From Pseudoroseicyclus aestuarii (GTDB lineage: Bacteria > Pseudomonadota > Alphaproteobacteria > Rhodobacterales > Rhodobacteraceae), in contig NZ_QJTE01000001.1 in the NCBI RefSeq assembly GCF_003217255.1, positions 434,001-498,000 on the forward strand: 64,000 bases of DNA, read 5' to 3'. A program made the translations under genes and the position numbers. Positions 56,602 to 64,000 of this stretch are shown in pieces (position 1 is the stretch's first letter; each line of letters begins with the position of its first letter). Under the pieces are notes generated by a model that worked only from the letters and a program-made list of their open reading frames with translations, was not told where the DNA came from and did not search any database.

Positions 56602-57129
56602 GTGGCGCTCGCGCTCTATACATTTGGGATGTTCGCGCGGCGGGCCGATGATCCGGCCAATGCCTCCTTCGATGCGCTCAACGGGCCGATCTTCGAGACC
56701 GTCGACAGGGCGCCGGGGCTCATCGCCCGCTCGGGCTATGCCTCCGATCCCGGTCCCGACCCCTGGGGCTCGGAGATCTACCCCCGCTTCTACGAGGAAC
56801 GCGGCGACGGCTGGTCACCGGCCACGCTCTCGCTCTGGCAGGACCTCGAATCGATCTTCTGCTTCACCTACACCGGCCTGCACCAGGCCGCGCTGCGCCG
56901 CGGCCGCGAATGGTTCGAAGAGCCGCGCTGGCCGCCCCTGGTCCTCTGGTGGCACGAGGGGGAGGGGTATCCGCACTGGGCCGAGGGCGCCTCGCGGTTG
57001 GAGCGCCTGCACGATCACGGCCCCGGCCCGGCGCACTTCACCTTCCGCGCACCCTTCGGGCCGGACGGGCAGCCGATTGGCCTCAACCGCACGCGTCTCG
57101 CGCAGCTCAAGGCCAGCGCCAGCGCCTGA
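56602..57129 (+). CDS. DUF3291-like protein
   Basis: A 175-residue soluble protein with a GTG start and an ideal AGGAGG five bases upstream. The N-terminus LALYTFGMFARRADDPAN, the tryptophan-rich centre (LSLWQDLESIFCFTYTGLH, then WPPLVLWWHEGEGYP) and FTFRAPFGPDG near the end match the general pattern of the DUF3291 family, a ferredoxin-like dimeric fold related to antibiotic-biosynthesis monooxygenases. No catalytic role is known. Recurring element copy E follows the stop. Confidence 0.75.
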   Translation: MALALYTFGMFARRADDPANASFDALNGPIFETVDRAPGLIARSGYASDPGPDPWGSEIYPRFYEERGDGWSPATLSLWQDLESIFCFTYTGLHQAALRRGREWFEEPRWPPLVLWWHEGEGYPHWAEGASRLERLHDHGPGPAHFTFRAPFGPDGQPIGLNRTRLAQLKASASA

Positions 57130-57139
57130 CGGCGCGCCC

Positions 57140-57180
57140 CCCCTCTCTTCTCTTTGAAAATATCCCCGCCGGAGGCCCCG
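57140..57180 (+). repeat. Recurring post-stop element, copy E (second form)
   Basis: CTCTTCTCTTTGAAAATATC, then CCCGCCGGAGGCCCCGG. The TCTTCTCTTTGAAAATATCC core is shared exactly with copy D. It starts 10 bases after the DUF3291 stop, in the same sense. Confidence 0.65.
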
Positions 57181-57218
57181 GTCTCCGCCGCCACGCCGCC
57201 CGACCTTAAGGCAGATAC

Positions 57219-57244
57219 GAAAAAGGGGCGCCCCATGGCGCCCC
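57219..57244 (-). terminator. Intrinsic terminator of the M23-bactofilin operon
   Basis: On the minus strand GGGGCGCC-ATGG-GGCGCCCC is followed by TTTTTCG, 25 bases after the bactofilin stop. An 8-base perfect stem with a U-tract. Confidence 0.85.
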
Positions 57245-57269
57245 GCAAGGATCGATCGTCCGGTCGTGC

Positions 57270-57779
57270 CTATTCGGCCGCTTCGCTCGGCGTCGGCTTG
57301 GGCAGCGTCTTCTGCGCGCCAGAGGTGCTGAGCGGATCTTCCTGGCGCTGGACGGAGCCTTCGAAATGCGCGCCGCTCTCGATCGCGATGGTCTTGTGGA
57401 TGATGTCGCCCTCGACCCGCGCCGAGGAGGTGAGCCGCACCTTGAGACCGCGCACGCGGCCGATGATCCGGCCGTTGATCACCACGTCGTCGGCGACGAG
57501 CTCGCCCTTGACGGTGGCGTTCTCGCCGACGGTCAGCAGGTGGGCGCGGATGTCGCCGTCGATCTGCCCCTCGATCTGCACGTCGCCAGTCGTCTTGATG
57601 TTGCCCTTGATGTGCAGGTCCGCCGAGAGCACCGAGGCCGGCGGTTTCGCCTTGGGCGCGCCGCCGCCATAGGCGGGCGCAGGCGCGGGCGAGGCGGGCT
57701 TTCCGGCGGTTTCGGGCACGGGCTGACCCCCTTCGGCTGCTTTCGGTCCGGGCTCGTTGATCTTGCTCTTAGAAAACAT
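57270..57779 (-). CDS. Bactofilin (polymer-forming cytoskeletal protein)
   Basis: A 169-residue protein. A proline-rich disordered N-terminus (about 8-48) precedes the bactofilin beta-helix (about 50-145) with regular short repeats: SVLSADLHIKGNI, DVQIEGQIDGDI, VGENATVKGEL, DVVINGRIIGRV. Bactofilins form filaments without nucleotide and scaffold cell-wall enzymes. The start lies inside the end of the M23 peptidase gene (11-base overlap), so the filament and its enzyme are made together. A disordered C-terminal tail ends PKPTPSEAAE. Confidence 0.93.
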   Translation of the reverse strand: MFSKSKINEPGPKAAEGGQPVPETAGKPASPAPAPAYGGGAPKAKPPASVLSADLHIKGNIKTTGDVQIEGQIDGDIRAHLLTVGENATVKGELVADDVVINGRIIGRVRGLKVRLTSSARVEGDIIHKTIAIESGAHFEGSVQRQEDPLSTSGAQKTLPKPTPSEAAE

Positions 57780-59076
57780 CTTGTCCAGCTCGTATGTAGG
57801 TCATCGGGTTGACGGGAGTGCCCCCGACTCGGACCTCGTAATGCAGGTGCGGTCCGGTAGAGCGTCCGGTACTTCCCATATCACCGATATGGTCCCCGCG
57901 CGAGACCCTTTGCCCGACCTGAACGTCGATCTCGCTCAGGTGACCGTAGCGGGTTTCGATGCCGAACTCGTGCTGGATCTTGATCAGGCGGCCATAGCCG
58001 GAGGCCCAGCCGGCCTGGATGATGACGCCATCGGCGGTGGCGTAGATCGGCGTGCCGGTGGGGGCCGCCATGTCGACGCCCTCGTGCATCCGGCCCCAGC
58101 GGCTGCCGAAGGTGCTGGAGATGCGGTAGCGGTCCAGCACCGGCATGCTGAAGGGCGCCTTCTCCGCGGCGATGCGGTAGAGGTTGATGTCGTCCAGCTT
58201 GTTCAGGATCGCGTTGGCGCGGTCCGTCACCGGATCGGCGCCGCCGCCCATGGTCGAATAGCTCAGCGGGGTCAGCGGGCCGCCGACGCCGTTGTAGCCG
58301 CGGCGCACGGTGCGGATCATGTTGTCGGGATCCATCCCGGCGGCGCGGAACATCTCGTTCAGCGGCTCGACCGAGACTTCCATCGCCTCTTCGAGCTGCT
58401 CGAAGATCTCGGCGGTGCGCTCGTTGGTCAGGCGCAGCTCCAGCTGCAGCTCGGCGGCCTGGTCGCCGGCGAGGTCGGCGTCCTGCGCCATGGCGTCGCG
58501 CTGCGCGGCGGTCTCGGCCAGCGCGTCGGCAAGGATGTCCAGCTGGGCGAGGGTCGATTCGTCGGCGGCAGCGGCAAGGGCGCCGCCTTCGACGGCATCG
58601 AGCTCGGCGATGCGCGCCTCGGCCGTCTCGCGCTCGAGGATGGCGCGGCGCAGCGTGGCCTGCACCACCTCGAGGCCGGTCTCCATCTCGCGGCGGCGAT
58701 CCTCGGAGCCGAGGAGCTCGCTTTGCATGACCGAGACCTGCTGCAGCGCGGAGGCAAAGCGTTGCTGCGCGGCGGCGGCTTCGGCGGCGCGCATGTCGCG
58801 CTCGCTGGCCAGGGCGTTCAGCCGGTCCTCGTAGACCTGGCGATCGCGTTCGGCCTGGGCGCGGACATTGCCGGCGCCGATGTTGTCCATGAGCAGGATC
58901 GCCGAGGCGACGATGGTCCAGGCCAGGGTCAGCGACACGCCCGTCCAGGCGATCAGCTGCATGCCGGGCCGGAGCCGGATGAACCGCGTCTCGGAGTCCG
59001 ACTTCAGGAAAAGCCGCCGTTCCGGAAAGCGCCGTTCAAGCGCGGTGTGCACCATGTGCGTCAGCCGTTTCGGCAC
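57769..59076 (-). CDS. M23 family membrane-bound metallopeptidase
   Basis: About 435 residues: a short basic N-terminus, one membrane helix (about 42-65, LAWTIVASAILLMDNIG), a long coiled coil (about 70-210) and a C-terminal LytM/M23 domain. Zinc and catalytic motifs are HEGVDMAAPTGTPI, RYGHLS and GPHLHYEVRV, all intact, so it should cut peptidoglycan cross-links. It overlaps the bactofilin gene, the arrangement of LmdC/BacA-type pairs. GTG at 59076 (giving VPKRLTH) is chosen; GTG at 59100 and ATG at 59055 are alternatives. The 203 bases upstream to bcp hold nothing I recognise. Confidence 0.9.
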   Translation of the reverse strand: MPKRLTHMVHTALERRFPERRLFLKSDSETRFIRLRPGMQLIAWTGVSLTLAWTIVASAILLMDNIGAGNVRAQAERDRQVYEDRLNALASERDMRAAEAAAAQQRFASALQQVSVMQSELLGSEDRRREMETGLEVVQATLRRAILERETAEARIAELDAVEGGALAAAADESTLAQLDILADALAETAAQRDAMAQDADLAGDQAAELQLELRLTNERTAEIFEQLEEAMEVSVEPLNEMFRAAGMDPDNMIRTVRRGYNGVGGPLTPLSYSTMGGGADPVTDRANAILNKLDDINLYRIAAEKAPFSMPVLDRYRISSTFGSRWGRMHEGVDMAAPTGTPIYATADGVIIQAGWASGYGRLIKIQHEFGIETRYGHLSEIDVQVGQRVSRGDHIGDMGSTGRSTGPHLHYEVRVGGTPVNPMTYIRAGQDVF

Positions 59077-59279
59077 GCGTCTGCCCCCATCTTGTTGCAC
59101 GCAGCCGGGGCGCAGGTCGTCGCCTCAGCCGCAACAGCCTGTTAACCCGGCGGCGCCTCGGCCCGCAACGTGGCTGGCGGAGGCTGGGGGGAAAACGCCG
59201 GGAGACGGCATGGAACCGGCAATATCTTGCCGATTCCGGGGTTCGGCGGCGGCAGGAGCCGGGGCCGGGGGCCGCGGCG

Positions 59280-59759
59280 TCAGATCGCCCTTGCGGCCTC
59301 GAGCACCTCCTGCGCATGGCCGGGCACCTTCACCTTGCGCCAGATGCGGGCCAGCCCACCATCGGCCGCGATCAGGAAGGTCGACCTCTCGATGCCCATA
59401 CTGGTCTTGCCGTACATGTTCTTCTCGACCCAGACGCCGTAGCTTTGACAGACCTCCGCCTCCTCGTCCGCGAGCAGCGTGACCTTCAGGCCGTGCTTGT
59501 CGCGAAAGCGCCCGTGCTTGGCCACGCTGTCGCGCGAGACCCCGAGAACGCGGATGCCGGCGGCGGCGAACTCGGCCTGAAGGGCGGTGAAATCCTGCGC
59601 CTCGGTCGTGCAGCCCGGCGTGTCGTCGCGGGGGTAGAAGTACAGCACCACCGGCGCGCCGCGCAGCGCCGACAGGGTGACGCTGCCGCCGTCATCGGCG
59701 GGAAGGGTGAAATCGGGGGCCTCGTCGCCCGTGGCAAGGGTCTCGGCGGTCTGTGGCAT
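59280..59759 (-). CDS. bcp: Thioredoxin-dependent thiol peroxidase (Bcp/PrxQ)
   Basis: A 159-residue peroxiredoxin that reduces hydroperoxides. The peroxidatic cysteine is C50 in PRDDTPGCTTEAQDF. The resolving cysteine usually five residues later is absent (Gln at that position), leaving a second cysteine only in EAEVCQSYGV, so the recycling route differs from E. coli Bcp. AAGGAG is eight bases before the ATG. It diverges from the large AsmA-like gene. Confidence 0.93.
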   Translation of the reverse strand: MPQTAETLATGDEAPDFTLPADDGGSVTLSALRGAPVVLYFYPRDDTPGCTTEAQDFTALQAEFAAAGIRVLGVSRDSVAKHGRFRDKHGLKVTLLADEEAEVCQSYGVWVEKNMYGKTSMGIERSTFLIAADGGLARIWRKVKVPGHAQEVLEAARAI

Positions 59760-59821
59760 GGGTCCGTCTCCTTGGTGTGTATGGCCGATCCGGCTTCTCC
59801 GATTTAGTCTGCCCCGGTCCG

Positions 59822-62800
59822 ATGCAACAGCCCGACACCGAATCCAGCCCGTCCGAGGGCGCGGCCCCGACCGGGCCCGAGCGGCGGCGCGACCGGCGCC
59901 GGGCGCGGCGCATCGCGCGGGCGCGCTGGCGGCCGCTGCGCCGCGTGCTGGCCGCGCTGCTGGTGCTGCCGGTGGTTCTGATGCTGGTGCTGCCCTTCCT
60001 GCTTCTGGACCAGGAGCTGCGCACGCCGTCCTGGCTGCGGGACCGGATCGAGGCGCAGGCCGGGCGGATGCTGGCCGGCGGCAGCCTGACCTTCGACGAG
60101 ATCACCGTGACGCTGCGCCGCGACCTGCATCCCGTGGTGCGGCTGCGCGGCGTCGAGCTGCGCGATGCCGAGGGCCGGCGCCTCGCGCGCGTGCCCCGGA
60201 TCGAGGCGCAGATCAGCCCGCGGGGCCTGCTGCTGGAGCGCGAGTTCCTTGTGCAGGAGGCGGTGCTCCGGGGCGCCGAGATCAGCCTCGCGCGCGACGA
60301 GGCGGGGCGGATCGGCATCAGCTTCGACACCGGCCCGGGCGAGTCGCCCGCCGCCGGGGCCGCGCCGAGCGAGGCGCCCCCGGCCGGGCCCGAGGCCAAC
60401 CGGGAGGCGACCGGCCTCAGCTCTGCGCTGGCCGAGGGGCTGGCCCGGATCGACCGGCTGACACAGCGCCCGGCCCTTGCCGCGCTGGAGCGCCTGCAGG
60501 CCGAGGGGCTGGTGCTGAACTACCTCGACGCGCGGGTCGGGCGCAGCTGGACGGTCGACGGCGGCACGCTGGACATCGACCTGACGCGCGGCACCCGCGC
60601 CTCGGCGCGGCTGGCCATCCTGTCGGGGCGCAGCAGCGTCACAGGGCTGGGGCTTGCCTACGACCGGCCCGAGGCCGAGGCATCGGCGCAGGTCTCGGTT
60701 ACCCTCGACGAGGTCTACAGCGGCGATGTCGCCAGCCAGAGCCCGGCGCTCAGCTGGCTGGCCGCGATCGACGCACCGCTCTCGGCTGCGATCCGCGGCA
60801 GCATCACGCCCGAGGGCGGGCTGGGCCCCTTCAGCGCCAGCCTCGAGATCGGCGAAGGGCACTTCGGCGCCGAGGGCGTGGACGTGCCCGAGGCGGTGCT
60901 GGCCGACTTTTCCGGTGCGCAGGTGAACCTCGCCTATGATCCCGCCCGCGCGGCGCTGGATTTCAGCCGCATCGCCGTCGACAGCGACTGGGGCCGGATC
61001 GAGGGGGTGGGCGCGGCCTGGCTGCGCGACGTTCAGGCCGGCTGGCCCGCCTCGCTGGTTGCGCAGTTGGATCTCTCGACCGTGTCGCTGAACCCCGCCG
61101 GCCTCTACCCCGAGCCCGTCGCCCTGCGCGACGGCTGGGCCGAGTTGCGGCTGCGCACGGCGCCGCTGACGCTCGAGATCGGCAGCGTCGGCATGATCGA
61201 CGACGAAAGCGGCGCGCGGCTTTCGGGGCAGGGCCGGATCGACATCGGCCCCGGCGGCTGGGACGTGGCGCTGGAGGGCGCGGTGGACGCGGTTCCGCTG
61301 GGCCGCGCGCTGCAGTTCTGGCCCGAGACGCTCAACCCCGGCGCCCGCCGCTGGGCCGCCGAGAACATCGGCCCCGAGGCGCGGATCACCGACCTTGCCG
61401 CCGCGCTGCGGCTGGACGGCGATGGCCCGATGCTGGCGATGACGCACAGCTTCTCGGGCGCCAGCATCCGCGCGCTGCGCGGTATGCCCCCGATCGAGGA
61501 AGCGGCGGGCACGGTCAGCACCGGCGAGGGGCGCTTCGGCGCCATGCTCGAGGCGGGCTGGGTGGCGCCGCCCGAGGGCGGGCGGATCGACCTTGCCGGC
61601 AGCAGCTTCACCATCCCGGACGGCAAGGCGCCGCGCCGCCCGGCGCAGGTGGATCTGCGGGCCGAGGGCGGTCTGACGGCGGTGCTGTCGCTGCTGGACC
61701 AGCAGCCGCTGACCGCGCTGTCGCGCGCCGGGCAGGGGGTGGATCTGGCAACGGGGCAGGCCAGCGTCAGCGGGCAGATCACCCTGCCGCTCGAAGACCC
61801 CCGGCCAGAGGAAATCGTCTGGGACATGGCCGGCGCGTTGACGCAGGTCGAAAGCACGACCCTCGTGCCCGATCGCAGCCTCACGGCCGAGCGGCTGGAG
61901 GCGCAGGCGAACAACGAGGGGCTGCGGATCGAGGGGCCCGTGCGGATCGGCGCAGCCGCGCTCGACGGCCTCTATATCCAGCCCTTCGACGGCACCCCCG
62001 GCCGTGTCGAGGGCACGGCAACCCTGAACCAGGCGCTGCTGGAGGAGTTCGGCGTCGTCCTGCCCGAGGGCAGCGTAAGCGGGGCCGCGCAGGCTGCCGT
62101 GCGCCTCGACCTCGCCACTGAGCCGCGACTGACGGCGAATTCCAATCTTGCCGGCGTCGCGCTGGCGCTGCCGCAGATCGGCTGGTCCAAGCCGGCCGGC
62201 ACGCCCGGATCGCTGTCGCTCGAGGTGGCGCTGGCCGATCCGCCGCGGGTCGAGCGGCTGGCGCTCGAGGCGCCGGGGCTGAGCGCCTCGGGCGATGTCA
62301 CGCTAACGCCCGGCGGCCAGCTCGACCGCGCGCGCTTCTCGCGGCTGCAGGTCGGCGGCTGGCTCGATGCGCCGGTGACGCTGCGCGGGCGCGGGCCGGA
62401 TGCGGCCATCGGGATCGAGATCGCCGGCGGCGCGCTCGACCTCGGGCGGGCGCAGTTCGGTGAGGGCGGCGGCGAGGACGGCGGGCCGATCGAGGTCGCG
62501 CTTGACGATCTGCGCGTCGCCGACGGCATCGGTCTGACCGAGTTTCGCGGCAGCTTCGACGGGCAGGGCGGGCTCTCGGGCCGCTTCGACGCGCGCGTGA
62601 ACGGCGGCACGCCGATCACCGGCCTCGTGGTGCCCGACAGGCGCGGCACAGCGGTGCGGGTGCAGGCCGCCGATGCCGGCGCGGCGCTGCGCGATACCGG
62701 GCTATTCGCGACGGCGCGCGGCGGGCGGATGGACCTGACGCTGCGGCCCGAGGGCGCCGCCGGCACCTATGACGGCAGCCTGACGGTCAGCGACATCCGC

Positions 62801-63217
62801 CTGCGCGACGCGCCGGTCATGGCGCAGCTTCTCGATGCCGTCTCGGTGGTGGGGCTGCTGCAGCAGCTGGACGGGCAGGGACTCGTCTTCGACGACGTAG
62901 AGGCCGATTTCCGCCTGACGCCCGAGACGGTGACCCTGCGCCAGGCCAGCGCCACCGGCCCCGGCCTTGGCATTTCGCTGGACGGCGTGTACACCTTTGG
63001 TTCTCAACGAATGGATTTCCAGGGCGTGCTCTCTCCCTTCTACTTTCTGAACCAGCTCGGCGAGGGGCTGACCCGTGCCGGCGAAGGGCTGCTGGGCGTG
63101 ACATTCACGCTGGGCGGCACCCCCGCGCGGCCCCGCGTCTCGGCCAATCCGCTCTCGGCGCTGGCGCCGGGCGCGCTGCGCGACCTGTTCCGCCGCCAGG
63201 CGCCGGTGGCGCCATGA
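59822..63217 (+). CDS. AsmA/YhdP-like protein (DUF3971)
   Basis: A 1131-residue protein with one N-terminal helix (about 42-65, [20 protein letters not shown]) after an arginine-rich cytoplasmic stretch ([10 protein letters not shown]). The rest is a very long repeated beta-strand region with little helix, as in the bridge-like YhdP/TamB/AsmA lipid-transfer proteins. An AsmA-type C-terminus ([22 protein letters not shown], then [12 protein letters not shown]) is clear. These proteins carry phospholipid between inner and outer membranes. The ATG giving [10 protein letters not shown] is used; the frame opens 23 codons earlier. The stop overlaps queA. Confidence 0.88.
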   Translation: MQQPDTESSPSEGAAPTGPERRRDRRRARRIARARWRPLRRVLAALLVLPVVLMLVLPFLLLDQELRTPSWLRDRIEAQAGRMLAGGSLTFDEITVTLRRDLHPVVRLRGVELRDAEGRRLARVPRIEAQISPRGLLLEREFLVQEAVLRGAEISLARDEAGRIGISFDTGPGESPAAGAAPSEAPPAGPEANREATGLSSALAEGLARIDRLTQRPALAALERLQAEGLVLNYLDARVGRSWTVDGGTLDIDLTRGTRASARLAILSGRSSVTGLGLAYDRPEAEASAQVSVTLDEVYSGDVASQSPALSWLAAIDAPLSAAIRGSITPEGGLGPFSASLEIGEGHFGAEGVDVPEAVLADFSGAQVNLAYDPARAALDFSRIAVDSDWGRIEGVGAAWLRDVQAGWPASLVAQLDLSTVSLNPAGLYPEPVALRDGWAELRLRTAPLTLEIGSVGMIDDESGARLSGQGRIDIGPGGWDVALEGAVDAVPLGRALQFWPETLNPGARRWAAENIGPEARITDLAAALRLDGDGPMLAMTHSFSGASIRALRGMPPIEEAAGTVSTGEGRFGAMLEAGWVAPPEGGRIDLAGSSFTIPDGKAPRRPAQVDLRAEGGLTAVLSLLDQQPLTALSRAGQGVDLATGQASVSGQITLPLEDPRPEEIVWDMAGALTQVESTTLVPDRSLTAERLEAQANNEGLRIEGPVRIGAAALDGLYIQPFDGTPGRVEGTATLNQALLEEFGVVLPEGSVSGAAQAAVRLDLATEPRLTANSNLAGVALALPQIGWSKPAGTPGSLSLEVALADPPRVERLALEAPGLSASGDVTLTPGGQLDRARFSRLQVGGWLDAPVTLRGRGPDAAIGIEIAGGALDLGRAQFGEGGGEDGGPIEVALDDLRVADGIGLTEFRGSFDGQGGLSGRFDARVNGGTPITGLVVPDRRGTAVRVQAADAGAALRDTGLFATARGGRMDLTLRPEGAAGTYDGSLTVSDIRLRDAPVMAQLLDAVSVVGLLQQLDGQGLVFDDVEADFRLTPETVTLRQASATGPGLGISLDGVYTFGSQRMDFQGVLSPFYFLNQLGEGLTRAGEGLLGVTFTLGGTPARPRVSANPLSALAPGALRDLFRRQAPVAP

Positions 63218-64000
63218 GCGGGCCCGGCCTCACGCTCGAAGATTTCGACTTCGACCTGCCGGAGGAGTTGATCGCCACCCGCCCGGCGCGGCCGCGCAGC
63301 TCGGCCCGGCTGCTGGTGGCCGAGGGGGGGAGCGGGATCAAGGATCGCCACGTCGCGGACCTGCCCGATATCCTGCGCCCCGGCGACCGTCTGGTGCTGA
63401 ACGACACCCGCGTGATCCCCGCCCGCCTCAGCGGCATCCGCCGCCGCAGCGGCGAGACCGGCCAGACCGAGGCCCGGATCGAGGCGACGTTGCTCGGCCC
63501 GCGCGCGGACGGCTGCTGGAACGCGATGATCAAGCCGCTCAAGAAGCTGCGGATCGGCGAGACGGTGGATTTCGGGCAGGGGCTGACGGCCGAGCTCGTG
63601 GCGCGGGACGCGGCGCAGGGCGTGCTGCGGTTTTCCGAAGCGGGCGAGGCCTTCGATGCCGCGCTCGACCGCGCCGGATCGATGCCGCTGCCGCCCTATA
63701 TCGCCGCCAAGCGCGCCCCCGACGACGAGGACCGGACCGACTACCAGACGGTCTGGGCCGACCGTCCCGGCGCCGTCGCCGCGCCCACGGCCAGCCTGCA
63801 TTTCGACCAGCCGCTGCTCGATGCGCTGGCGGCGCGGGGCATCGGTTTTACCCGCGTGACGCTGCATGTCGGTGCGGGCACCTTTTTGCCGGTGAAGGTC
63901 GACCGGATCGAGGATCACCGCATGCATGCCGAATGGGGCGAGGTGACGGAGGAGGCGGCTGTCCAGATCGCCGCCACCCGCGCCGCCCGCGGCCGCATCA
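63214..64000 (+). CDS. queA: S-adenosylmethionine:tRNA ribosyltransferase-isomerase (3'-truncated)
   Basis: The first 262 codons of QueA, cut by the window end. The enzyme moves the ribosyl group of SAM to 7-aminomethyl-7-deazaguanine in tRNA, making epoxyqueuosine. Motifs are [16 protein letters not shown] at the start, [35 protein letters not shown], and [20 protein letters not shown] with [13 protein letters not shown]. The ATG overlaps the preceding stop by four bases. Confidence 0.95.
   Translation, partial: MSGPGLTLEDFDFDLPEELIATRPARPRSSARLLVAEGGSGIKDRHVADLPDILRPGDRLVLNDTRVIPARLSGIRRRSGETGQTEARIEATLLGPRADGCWNAMIKPLKKLRIGETVDFGQGLTAELVARDAAQGVLRFSEAGEAFDAALDRAGSMPLPPYIAAKRAPDDEDRTDYQTVWADRPGAVAAPTASLHFDQPLLDALAARGIGFTRVTLHVGAGTFLPVKVDRIEDHRMHAEWGEVTEEAAVQIAATRAARGRI

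Noticed and set aside
59077-59279. Possible gene between bcp and the M23 peptidase
   Set aside because: No start with a ribosome site and no frame with protein-like composition; probably promoter and leader of the M23-bactofilin operon.

Overview
The window is very GC-rich (a sampled coding line at 24721 holds 41 G/C in 60) and densely packed with short intergenic gaps. It reads as a chromosomal segment of an alphaproteobacterium, most likely of the family Rhodobacteraceae. The signs are an ALA-synthase (C4 pathway) hemA, gene-transfer-agent (GTA) style terminase genes after fabF-mltG, a DUF2083-type XRE regulator, a DUF6502 protein, and a recurring post-stop element with a TTTGAAAATAT or TTCATGTTTCTN core that I recall from this family. 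The species cannot be named from the sequence alone.

Layout. 1-4100: a tandem pair of Lrp/AsnC regulators (the first cut by the window edge), a UbiH-family flavin hydroxylase and an ABC-F ATPase. 4171-16231: a carbon-acquisition and sensing block. On the minus strand it has a complete branched-chain-type ABC importer (binding protein, livH, livM, livG, livF) ending in acs. On the plus strand it has an XRE regulator, a receiver-only response regulator, a 2-TM small protein and an SLC5-transporter/histidine-kinase fusion. This resembles the CrbS/CrbR control of acs in gammaproteobacteria but has extra parts. 16302-17072: a K+-channel-like protein with a zinc-ribbon tail.

17277-24851: a tightly overlapping operon of a 14-codon leader ORF, glgE, treS-maltokinase fusion and glgB, which is the GlgE route from trehalose to alpha-glucan. 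A second TreS-like GH13 enzyme lies alone at 38437. 24862-25905: one conspicuously AT-rich gene for a RelA/SpoT-type nucleotide synthetase, inserted between glgB and parE and probably acquired horizontally. 25992-32825: parE, a secreted hydrolase, an epimerase, fabF and mltG. 33035-34658: two GTA-like genes (gp1 and terminase large subunit) with no portal, protease or capsid genes after them. 34749-37252: ilvBH preceded by a well-formed ribosome-mediated attenuator with a leader peptide.

37356-43154: a YihY protein, the GH13 enzyme, a divergent lipoprotein/DUF6502 pair with two perfect palindromic operators, a tiny lipoprotein and an M20 peptidase. 43379-49251: hemA, a RodZ-like protein, ispG, an SH3 protein and a membrane EEP-fold hydrolase. 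49261-57129: a DsbA-like protein, aminotransferase, amidase, PBP1a, prfB and a DUF3291 protein. 57270-64000: an overlapping bactofilin/M23 peptidase pair, bcp, a giant AsmA-like protein and a truncated queA. I saw no rRNA, tRNA, IS element or CRISPR array, and no gene-free stretch over 300 bases.
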